Shown here in pieces: positions 24,450 to 30,611 of a DNA stretch of 30,611 nt. The DNA lies in NCBI GenBank assembly GCA_031419715.1, contig JANOLJ010000018.1, positions 1 through 30,611 of the forward strand. The letters are read 5' to 3'. Both the position numbers and the translations under genes were made by a program. The notes below the pieces were generated by a model. That model saw nothing but the letters and a program-made list of their open reading frames with translations. It ran no database searches and was not told the DNA's origin. The DNA is from JAEMQF01 sp031419715 (lineage in GTDB: Bacteria; Pseudomonadota; Gammaproteobacteria; Burkholderiales; Burkholderiaceae_C). How positions within the stretch are numbered: the stretch's first letter is position 1; each line of letters begins with the position of its first letter.

Positions 24450-25373
24450 TCAGGCGGTCAATCGGAACACGCCCTCAAGCGGGCAGGCATAGATCGCGTT
24501 GCGCAGCGCGGCGATCGCCTCGTAGCGCGTGAAGGTTTTGCGCCAGACCAGCACGACGCGGCGCGTCGGCACCGGCTCGGCGAATGGCAGGTAGGCCACC
24601 TGACCGTACACATCCTTGGCGACGCTGAGCTGCGGCACCACCGTGATGCCCACGCCCGAGGCCACCATGTACTTGATGGTCTCCAGCGAAGAGCCCTCGA
24701 AACTCTTGCGTATGCCTTCCGCGTCGCTCGAAAAGCGCGCGTACTCGGGGCAGACCTCCAACACATGGTCGCGAAAGCAGTGGCCCGTGCCCAGCAACAG
24801 CATGGTCTCGTGTTTCAGCTCTTCGGCGCTGACGTTCTCGCGCTGAACCCAGGCATGGGTGCGCGGCAGCGCCACCATGAAGGGCTCGTCGTACAGCGCC
24901 GCGCTGGCCAAACCGGTGTCGGGGAACGGCTCGGCCATGATGGCGCAGTCGAGCTCGCCGGTGCGCAGCATCTCCAGCAGCTTGGCGGTGAAATTCTCCT
25001 GCAGCACCAGCGGCATCTGCGGCACCCGGGCGATGGCCTGCTTGACCAGATCGGGCAGCAGGTAGGGCCCGATCGTGTAGATCACGCCCAGGCGCAGCGG
25101 GCCGCTGATTGGGTCCTTGCCGCGTTTGGCGATTTCCTTGATCTGCAGCGCCTGCTCGATCACGGCCTGGGCCTGGCGCACGATCTCCTGACCCAGCGGC
25201 GTGACGCTGACCTCGTTGGCGCCGCGCTCGAAGATCCGTACGTCGAGTTCTTCTTCGAGCTTCTTGATCGACACGCTCAAGGTCGGCTGCGAGACGAAAC
25301 ACGCTTCGGCGGCACGCCCGAAGTGTTTTTCTCTGGCAACTGCGACGATGTAGCGAAGCTCGGTGAGGGTCAT
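24450..25373 (-). CDS. oxyR: hydrogen peroxide-sensing LysR-type regulator OxyR
   Basis: OxyR is activated by disulfide formation when H2O2 oxidises its cysteines and then induces genes such as katG, ahpC and dps. The 307-aa protein has an N-terminal LysR winged helix-turn-helix (residues 1-60, AAEACFVSQPTLSVSIKKLE) and an effector domain with Cys199 in GTGHCFRDH and Cys208 in LEVCPE. These are the same numbers as the redox pair of E. coli OxyR, so the sensing residues are intact. The start is ATG 25373; an upstream start at 25433 adds residues outside the family pattern. It is followed by dps on the same strand and is divergent from the exopolysaccharide locus. Confidence 0.96.
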   Translation of the reverse strand: MTLTELRYIVAVAREKHFGRAAEACFVSQPTLSVSIKKLEEELDVRIFERGANEVSVTPLGQEIVRQAQAVIEQALQIKEIAKRGKDPISGPLRLGVIYTIGPYLLPDLVKQAIARVPQMPLVLQENFTAKLLEMLRTGELDCAIMAEPFPDTGLASAALYDEPFMVALPRTHAWVQRENVSAEELKHETMLLLGTGHCFRDHVLEVCPEYARFSSDAEGIRKSFEGSSLETIKYMVASGVGITVVPQLSVAKDVYGQVAYLPFAEPVPTRRVVLVWRKTFTRYEAIAALRNAIYACPLEGVFRLTA

Positions 25374-25649
25374 TGGAGGGTGGGGCAGCGCGTGCGTCGA
25401 TTGAAGTATGGCAGGGACGCATGCACCGAGCACGCCGCCGATCTGCAGTGGCCCGTCGTGCTCACGCGGCAGCGCTCAGCACGACTCGTTCCATTTGCCC
25501 ATTCGCACACGAATCTGAGTTGAGTGGACCCGTGGATGCGGGGGTGGGTTGGGGGTGGGAGGTGGGGACAATTCTCGTGAGGCGGCGGGGGTGGGCGGCA
25601 AGACGAGGCTGACGCCGACGCGCGACGACAACCAACAAGGGACACCGAC
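25374..25649. other. divergent spacer with G-quadruplex-type tract (oxyR / exopolysaccharide locus)
   Basis: This 276-bp gap has no convincing gene. Within it, 25540-25567 on the plus strand has GGGGG-T-GGG-TT-GGGGG-T-GGG-AGGT-GGGG, fitting the four-tract G-quadruplex pattern, and more G-tracts lie at 25587-25595. The start of the first exopolysaccharide gene follows at 25650. The sequence is on the coding strand, so it would be in a leader transcript if transcription starts upstream. Promoter hexamers are not clear. Confidence 0.5.
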
Positions 25650-27056
25650 ATGTTCAGTGTATTTCGGCATCACGTATCGGTAGCGGCATTCACGGGGATG
25701 ATGGCCGACATGGTGCTGCTGTTTGTGGCGGTGCTGCTGGCCGGGGTGACGCAGTCTGGGGTGGCGGCCGGGGGGATGGGCGCGGCGGCGCCGTTCGAGC
25801 TGCACCAGATGGTGCTGTTTGCGGCGCAATTTGCGCTGGTCGTCTCGCTCATGTATTCCTTTGCCGGGCTGTACCGGCCCACGCCCATCGGCGTGCCCAC
25901 CCTGTGGTGGCGCACGGTGGTGGCGCTGGGGGTGGGGGCGTACCTGACCTACCTGATGCTCGGGGTGGTGGTGCCCTCGGAGTACTTGAAGCTGCTGCTG
26001 AGCTCGGCCATCGTGTACGCGCTCATCGGGCTGGTGTTCGTGCGCGCGGCGCTGTACTGGCTGCGCCACGTGCGGCTGCGCTCGCGCGTGCTCATCGTGG
26101 GCACGGGGCCGCAGGCCTACGCCGTGGCCAACGACCTCAAGGCCCTGACGCGCACCTCCAGCAACGTCGTCGGCTTTTACCCCGGCAACGAGGACGCTGC
26201 GGTGCACGCGACCGCGGGCAGCCCGCCGGTGTTCTCGCGCGAGACCGGCATCGAAGCCCTGGTGAGGCGGCTGCGCATCGACCAGATCATCGTGGCCGAG
26301 CCCGAGCAGCGCGGCGGGGCCGTGCCCATGAACGAGCTGCTCGCGTGCCGCATCCGGGGCGTACCCGTGATGGACCTGGCCGGTTACTGGGAGCGCGCCA
26401 AGTCCGAAGTGCCCATCGACAGCCTCAAGGCGAGCTGGCTCGTGTACGGAGACGGGTTTGTGCAAGGGCGCGCGCGGCGCATCGCCAAGCGGGTATTTGA
26501 CACCCTGTGCTCGGGCGCACTGCTCGTGCTCACCAGCCCCGTGATGCTGCTCACCGTGCTGGCGATTCGGCTCGACAGCCCCGGCCCCCTCATCTACCGC
26601 CAAGAGCGCGTGGGCAAGGGCGGGCGGCTGTTTTGGTGTCTGAAGTTTCGCAGCATGAGGAGCGACGCCGAGCGCGACGGCGTGGCGCGCTGGGCGGCGA
26701 AGAACGATTCCCGTGTGACGCGCGTGGGCGCGTTCATCCGCAAGACCCGCATCGACGAGCTGCCCCAACTCCTGAGCGTGCTCAAAGGCGAGATGAGCCT
26801 GGTGGGCCCGCGCCCGGAGCGGCCGAGTTTTGTGGCCCAGCTCAAGGAGCAGATTCCCTTTTACGACGTGCGCCACAGCGTCAAGCCCGGCGTGACCGGC
26901 TGGGCCCAGGTGCGCTACAGCTACGGCGCGAGCGTCGAGGACGCACGGCGCAAACACCAGTTTGATCTCTACTATGTGAAGAATAATTCACTGTTCCTGG
27001 ACCTTCTCGTTCTGATCGAGACGGTCAGCGTTGTACTATTTCGTGAGGGTCAGTGA
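25650..27056 (+). CDS. XrtA/PEP-CTERM-type undecaprenyl-phosphate sugar-phosphate transferase
   Basis: The 468-aa inner-membrane protein starts exopolysaccharide repeat-unit assembly by moving a sugar phosphate to undecaprenyl phosphate. It has several N-terminal membrane segments (roughly 10-30, 52-72, 88-108, 115-135) and a Rossmann-like middle domain with VLIVGTGPQAYAVAN at 147-161. The C-terminal catalytic core begins IAKRVFDTLCSGALL at 278-292, includes RQERVGKGGRLFWCLKFRSM, and ends with RIDELPQLLSVLKGEMSLVGPRPE (Asp369-Glu370 likely catalytic dyad). The style matches the TIGR03013 group linked to exosortase XrtA loci. ATG 25650 follows AAGGGA at 25637-25642. The order beginning with this enzyme and followed by export protein, Wzz-like and kinase is consistent with an EPS operon. 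Confidence 0.9.
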   Translation: MFSVFRHHVSVAAFTGMMADMVLLFVAVLLAGVTQSGVAAGGMGAAAPFELHQMVLFAAQFALVVSLMYSFAGLYRPTPIGVPTLWWRTVVALGVGAYLTYLMLGVVVPSEYLKLLLSSAIVYALIGLVFVRAALYWLRHVRLRSRVLIVGTGPQAYAVANDLKALTRTSSNVVGFYPGNEDAAVHATAGSPPVFSRETGIEALVRRLRIDQIIVAEPEQRGGAVPMNELLACRIRGVPVMDLAGYWERAKSEVPIDSLKASWLVYGDGFVQGRARRIAKRVFDTLCSGALLVLTSPVMLLTVLAIRLDSPGPLIYRQERVGKGGRLFWCLKFRSMRSDAERDGVARWAAKNDSRVTRVGAFIRKTRIDELPQLLSVLKGEMSLVGPRPERPSFVAQLKEQIPFYDVRHSVKPGVTGWAQVRYSYGASVEDARRKHQFDLYYVKNNSLFLDLLVLIETVSVVLFREGQ

Positions 27057-27271
27057 GGCCAGTGTCGATCAGACGTCGATCAGACAACGGCCCCGCGCTT
27101 GGCCCGCAATGCTACCGAGCGTGCTGAGGCCCTGCGTGCTGAAGCCCTATGTGCTAAAGCCCTATGTGCTAAAGCCACGCGTGTGCTCAAGCGAAGCGCG
27201 CGTGGCCTTGCACAGCCGATCCAGCGCGCCCTTTCCGCCTTCTGCCTTCTGGTCTGACGAGGAACACACAC
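27057..27271 (+). repeat. intergenic tandem repeats: 15 bp x4 and 11 bp x2
   Basis: The 215-bp gap between the sugar transferase and the export protein contains an exact 11-bp tandem duplication GTCGATCAGAC at 27064-27085. It also contains four contiguous 15-bp units at 27121-27180, sharing GTGCTRAAGCCCTAT-like sequence, that translate in one frame as VLRPC-VLKPY-VLKPY-VLKPR. No start with a good ribosome site precedes that frame, so it is taken as noncoding. The export-protein Shine-Dalgarno GAGGAA (27259-27264) is at the right end. No terminator was seen. Confidence 0.7.
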
Positions 27272-27922
27272 ATGAACCCAACCAGCAAGGCGGCGCACGG
27301 CAGGCTGGCCACTGCCACTGCCACTGTCACCGCCACTTTATTGGCCGCGGCCACGCTGCTCACGGGCTGCGCCAGCTTCAACAACTACCCGCCCGCCCCG
27401 CGCACGGTGGACACCGTGGACCACCGCTACCGGATCGGGCCGCTGGACACGCTCAACATTTTGGTGTGGCGCAACCCCGACCTGTCGGCCACGATCAGCG
27501 TGCGCCCGGACGGACGCATCTCCAGCCCCCTGGTCGAAGACCTGATGGCCGCGGGCAGGAGCCCCGTGGACCTGGCGCGCGACATCGAGAAAGCCCTGGC
27601 CAAGTTCATCCGCGAGCCCGTGGTCACGGTCGTGGTGGGCGGGTTTCAGGGGATTTATCCCGAGCAGATCCGCATCGTGGGCGAGGCCGCCAAGCCGCAA
27701 GCGGTGGCGTACCGCCAGCAGATGACGATTCTTGACGTGATGATCGCCGCCGGGGGGTTGACCGACTTTGCCGATGGCAACGCAGCGGTGCTGGTGCGAG
27801 GCTCTGAGGGCGGCAAGCAGTACAGCGTGCGCCTGAAGGACTTGCTCAAGCGGGGCGACATCTCGGCCAACGTCGCGGTCAAGCCCGGGGACATCGTGAT
27901 CGTGCCGCAGAGCTTGTTTTAA
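27272..27922 (+). CDS. outer-membrane polysaccharide export lipoprotein (Wza/XrtA-type)
   Basis: The 216-aa protein exports polysaccharide through the outer membrane. It has a lipoprotein signal peptide with a lipobox LLTGC; Cys33 would be the lipidated residue. The signal region contains repeated Ala/Thr (TATATVTAT). The Poly_export domain follows (YRIGPLDTLNILVWRNPDLS...VRPDGRISSPLVED, about residues 50-90) and then a SLBB-like domain (RIVGEAAKPQAVAYRQQMTILD, with LVRGSE near 170). The C-terminus ends in KPGDIVIVPQSLF, typical of XrtA-associated export proteins. ATG 27272 follows GAGGAA at 27259-27264. The gene is 16 nt before the chain-length gene, suggesting co-transcription. Length is short compared with E. 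coli Wza (379 aa), normal for this subfamily. Confidence 0.92.
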   Translation: MNPTSKAAHGRLATATATVTATLLAAATLLTGCASFNNYPPAPRTVDTVDHRYRIGPLDTLNILVWRNPDLSATISVRPDGRISSPLVEDLMAAGRSPVDLARDIEKALAKFIREPVVTVVVGGFQGIYPEQIRIVGEAAKPQAVAYRQQMTILDVMIAAGGLTDFADGNAAVLVRGSEGGKQYSVRLKDLLKRGDISANVAVKPGDIVIVPQSLF

Positions 27923-27938
27923 AAGGACCACAGCTGTC

Positions 27939-29582
27939 ATGAACAACGTGGTCAACGTGGGCAACCTGGGCACCTTGGGCAACTTGGGGCAAGCCAAGGA
28001 GATCTGGCGCGCGGTGTGGCGCTCGCGCCGGTTGGTCCTGGGTGTGGCGTGGGGCTTGTCGGTGTTGCTGGGCGCGGCCGTGCTCTTGGTCAAGGACCGC
28101 TATGAGGCCAGCGCGCGCATCTACATCGACACCCAAAGCGTGCTCAAGCCGCTGATGGTGGGGCTGGCGTTCCAGCCCGACATCGAGCAGCAACTGCGCA
28201 TGCTCGCGCGCACCCTGATCAGCCGGCCCAACGCCGAGCTGCTGCGCGCCTCGCCCGACATCGGCTGGGACAACACGGCCGCGCAGGATGACCCCCAGGG
28301 CGAGCCCAAGCGGCGCGCGGCCGAGGTCGAGTCGTTGATGAAGGCCATCAGAATCGCCCCCGGGGGCGGGGGCAACATCTACGCCATCAGCTACCGCGAC
28401 ACCGACCCGCAGCGCGCCGAGCGCGTGGTGGCGCAGCTGGTGAAGATGTTTGTCGCCTCGGGCTCGGACAACAAGCGCCGCGATTCGCAAGACGCACGCC
28501 AGTTCATCGAAGAGGAGATCCGCGAGCATGAGGCCAAGCTGGTCGCCGCGGAGAACCAGCTCAAGGAGTTCAAGCTGAAGAACTTCGGCGTCACGGGCGT
28601 GGCCGCGCAGGGCTACTTCGCGCGCATGTCCAGCCTGGCCGAGGAGGTGGACAAGCTCAGGCTGGAGTACAACGCGGCCGAGCAGTCGCGCGACGCGATC
28701 AAACGCGAGCTCGTCAGCGAAGCGCCGCAGTTACCTGTCGCGGACGCGCCCGTGGTGGTGGCGCCCCCGCTGGTGTCGGAGCACGAGCCGCGCCTGGATC
28801 TCATGCGCAAGCAGCTCGACGAGTTGCTGCGCCGCTACACCGACGAACACCCCGACGTGGTCAGCACCCGGCGCGGCATCGCCCAGCTCGAAGTGCAAAA
28901 GCGCCAGGACCTGGAGGCGCGCGCCGAGGCCCGCGCCCGAGCCATCGCCATGGAAGGCCCCAAGGGGCCCACACCGATCGCTGCTGCGGCCACCAACCCG
29001 GTGTTCCAGCAGCTGCGCATCTCGCTGGCCGCGGCCGAGGCGAACGTGGCGTCGCTGCGGGTGCGCCTGGGCACCCAGCAGTTGCGGCTGGCCGAGATCC
29101 GCGCGCTGGCCAACCGCACGCCCCAGATCGAGGCCGAGTTCAGCCAGCTCAACCGCGACTACGACATCATCCGCAAGAACTACGAGCAGCTCGTCTCGCG
29201 CCGCGAGTCGGCGTCTCTGGGGGTGAAGATCGATCAGTCCTCGCCCCTGACGGAGTTCAGAATCATCGACCCGCCGCGCACCGCGCCTTCGCCCGTGCTG
29301 CCCAGCCGGGTCAGCCTGGCCTTGGCCGCGGCGCTGCTGGCGTTGGCCGCGGGCGTGGGCGCGGCGCTGCTGCGCGCCAAGCTGCGCCCCGTGGTGAGCA
29401 CCCCGAAGGAGCTGCGTGAGCTGTCGGGCCGCCCCGTGCTGGGCAGTGTGTCGCTGTTGCTCAGTCCGCAGGCCCTGCGCGCACAACGCACCAGCGGCCT
29501 GGGCCTGGCCGCGGGGCTGGGCAGCCTGATGCTGGCCCAGTTGGGCTGGGTCGCCTGGGTGGCGGCCCAGACGCGGATTTAG
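27939..29582 (+). CDS. Wzz-family polysaccharide chain-length determinant (XrtA-type)
   Basis: The 547-aa protein is an inner-membrane co-polymerase that sets chain length and pairs with a tyrosine kinase. An odd Asn/Gly/Leu-rich N-terminus (NVGNLGTLGNLGQ) precedes the first membrane segment (LVLGVAWGLSVLLGAAVLLV, about 32-51) and the Wzz-type YEASARIYID. A long periplasmic region with coiled-coil helices covers about 180-420. The second membrane segment (SLALAAALLALAAGVGAALL) lies near 455-475 and a further hydrophobic segment near the end. A cytoplasmic GNVR-like domain is visible near PVLPSRV. It overlaps in family with TIGR03007. It follows the export gene by 16 nt (AAGGA at 27923-27927). 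Its TAG stop lies inside a 10-bp tandem duplication at 29575-29594. Confidence 0.9.
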   Translation: MNNVVNVGNLGTLGNLGQAKEIWRAVWRSRRLVLGVAWGLSVLLGAAVLLVKDRYEASARIYIDTQSVLKPLMVGLAFQPDIEQQLRMLARTLISRPNAELLRASPDIGWDNTAAQDDPQGEPKRRAAEVESLMKAIRIAPGGGGNIYAISYRDTDPQRAERVVAQLVKMFVASGSDNKRRDSQDARQFIEEEIREHEAKLVAAENQLKEFKLKNFGVTGVAAQGYFARMSSLAEEVDKLRLEYNAAEQSRDAIKRELVSEAPQLPVADAPVVVAPPLVSEHEPRLDLMRKQLDELLRRYTDEHPDVVSTRRGIAQLEVQKRQDLEARAEARARAIAMEGPKGPTPIAAAATNPVFQQLRISLAAAEANVASLRVRLGTQQLRLAEIRALANRTPQIEAEFSQLNRDYDIIRKNYEQLVSRRESASLGVKIDQSSPLTEFRIIDPPRTAPSPVLPSRVSLALAAALLALAAGVGAALLRAKLRPVVSTPKELRELSGRPVLGSVSLLLSPQALRAQRTSGLGLAAGLGSLMLAQLGWVAWVAAQTRI

Positions 29583-29594
29583 CAGGATTTAGCA
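29575..29594 (+). repeat. 10-bp tandem duplication across the chain-length gene stop
   Basis: GGATTTAGCA occurs twice in tandem at 29575-29584 and 29585-29594. The first copy holds the TAG stop (29580-29582); the second repeats the same TAG out of context. It looks like a recent slippage event in the short gap before the kinase gene. Confidence 0.75.
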
Positions 29595-29609
29595 CCAGGG
29601 CCCCAGAAC

Positions 29610-30611
29610 ATGAGCATCATCGAACAGGCCGCGCGCCGGCTGGAAGAACTCAAGCGCGCGGGCGTGCAGGTGGCTTGGGAGCCCGCAACCACCCCGACGG
29701 GCGCTGCGGGGTCGCGCGTACCGCTGCACGAGCAGGGCTACACGCTCGATCTGGACGATGACGAGGGCCCCGACCCAGGCGCCAGCACGCCAGCCGGTGC
29801 GATCTCCAGCGCGCGTGACCGTGCCGCAGGCAGCGCGGCGGCCAACTCTTCAGGCACCCCTGGCGCGGGCAACGCCCTCGTGCGCGTGGGCCTGCGCCAG
29901 TCCAAGAGCGTGGAGCTGGACTTGCTCAAACTCTCCGAGATGGGCTATCTGGTGCCGGGCGCCACGCGCTCGGTGCTGGTCGATGAGTTCCGCGGCATCA
30001 AGCAGCCGGTGTTGAAGAACGCGCGCGCTCAGGCCGAGTCGCAGGCCGGCTCCCCAGCCCAGGCGGGCCGAGCACACAGCACCTCCAGCCATGTTAGCCA
30101 CGCCAACCTGATCATGGTCACCAGCGCCCTGGCCGGCGAGGGCAAGACGTTCTGCGCGGTGAACCTGGCGCTGTCCATCGCCTCGGAGGTCGACGCCTCG
30201 GTGCTGCTGGTGGACGCCGATGTGCTGCGCCCCTCGGTGATGAGCCGCCTGGGCGTGCAGGGCCACCACAAGGGCTTGCTCGACTTGCTGTCGGACTCCA
30301 GCCTGGAGCTGCCCGAGCTGATCCTCAAGACCAATATCCCCAAACTCTCCGTGCTGCCCGCGGGCGCGCCCACGAGCCACTCCACGGAGCTGCTGGCCAG
30401 CGACGCGCTGCGCGAGTTGCTCCATGAGATCGCCACGCGCTACCCCGAACGCATCGTGATCTTCGATGCGCCCCCGCTGCTGTCCACCACCGAGTCCAGA
30501 GTGCTGGCCACCCGCATGGGCCAGATCATCATGGTGGTGGGCGCGGGCCACACCCAGAGCCTGGACCTCGCGCAAGCCTACACCGCGATTGAGCACTGCG
30601 CGGTCGTGCTC
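29610..30611 (+). CDS. XrtA-associated tyrosine autokinase (BY-kinase), cut by the window edge
   Basis: The frame from ATG 29610 stays open for 334 codons to the window end, so the C-terminus is missing. It begins MSIIEQAARRLEELKRAG, the style of PEP-CTERM tyrosine kinases. A low-complexity acidic then Ala/Ser/Gly-rich linker (about 45-85) and a GYLVPGATRSVLVDEFRGIKQP segment follow. The kinase core has the Walker A ALAGEGKT (Lys179), Walker A' VLLVDADVLRP (Asp202, Asp204) and Walker B IVIFDAPPLL (Asp286). BY-kinases autophosphorylate on a C-terminal tyrosine cluster, out of sight here, and control polymer length with the Wzz partner. It starts 27 nt after the chain-length gene. Its likely neighbours downstream are XrtA locus genes, not visible. 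Confidence 0.92.
   Translation, partial: MSIIEQAARRLEELKRAGVQVAWEPATTPTGAAGSRVPLHEQGYTLDLDDDEGPDPGASTPAGAISSARDRAAGSAAANSSGTPGAGNALVRVGLRQSKSVELDLLKLSEMGYLVPGATRSVLVDEFRGIKQPVLKNARAQAESQAGSPAQAGRAHSTSSHVSHANLIMVTSALAGEGKTFCAVNLALSIASEVDASVLLVDADVLRPSVMSRLGVQGHHKGLLDLLSDSSLELPELILKTNIPKLSVLPAGAPTSHSTELLASDALRELLHEIATRYPERIVIFDAPPLLSTTESRVLATRMGQIIMVVGAGHTQSLDLAQAYTAIEHCAVVL

Noticed and set aside
25476..26957. Minus-strand open frame antisense to the sugar transferase
   Set aside because: Composition is His/Arg/Gln/Ala-rich with no family motif; the plus-strand transferase is certain.
27121..27180. CRISPR array or coding repeat peptide
   Set aside because: Units are contiguous 15-mers without spacers, and the VLKPY frame has no good start or ribosome site; treated as a tandem repeat.

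Overview
The window is about 30.6 kb of GC-rich chromosomal DNA from a betaproteobacterium, most likely order Burkholderiales. The evidence is gene order and protein style. The run of lipid A-type acyltransferases, dapF, DUF484, xerC and rlmI beside metK, the ahcY-tlyA-metF block led by an SAH riboswitch, and oxyR next to dps are all arrangements familiar from that order. A XrtA/PEP-CTERM-type exopolysaccharide locus at the right end fits environmental relatives of Leptothrix, Rubrivivax or Comamonadaceae; this finer placement is inference. No rRNA, tRNA, insertion sequence, prophage or CRISPR array was seen.

Layout. Positions 1-221 hold two inverted repeats and no convincing gene. glmS (minus) and an Lrp/AsnC regulator (plus) diverge from a shared AT-rich spacer. 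From 8309 down to 2800 on the minus strand lies a tight operon of two tandem LpxL/HtrB-like acyltransferases, dapF, a DUF484 protein, xerC and an RlmI-like rRNA methyltransferase, with three 4-base start/stop overlaps (three ATGA/TTGA junctions). metK is divergent from it, with a structured leader of about 165 nt. Next, on the minus strand, come a Nudix hydrolase, an unassigned SAM-dependent methyltransferase and a divergent MetF-like protein. A YcaQ-type DNA glycosylase and a HAD phosphatase converge and share their stop codons. ahcY then follows behind a clear SAH riboswitch, with tlyA and metF downstream, and two tandem non-identical 5-formyl-THF cyclo-ligases converge on metF. To the right are a soluble lytic transglycosylase, an NDUFA9-like NAD-binding protein and CCA tRNA nucleotidyltransferase, then dps and oxyR on the minus strand. 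From 25650 to the edge runs an exopolysaccharide locus: sugar-phosphate transferase, outer-membrane export lipoprotein, Wzz-like chain-length protein and a tyrosine autokinase cut by the window edge.

How it works together. The middle of the window is a one-carbon and methyl-cycle neighbourhood: MetK makes SAM, AhcY removes SAH, MetF supplies 5-methyl-THF and the cyclo-ligases recover 5-formyl-THF. The MetF-like/methyltransferase pair between metK and ahcY is the least explained part and the best candidate for an undescribed function. The right end is a cell-surface polysaccharide assembly line whose intergenic DNA is rich in G-tracts and short tandem duplications.

Main oddities are the competing hairpin after the SAH aptamer, the possible ribosome-site sequestering in the metK leader, a 14-G run with a GC palindrome where the cca frame fails to stop, a Dps with Met at a ferroxidase-ligand position, and a four-copy 15-bp repeat inside the polysaccharide locus. 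All calls come from reading the sequence; no database search was run.
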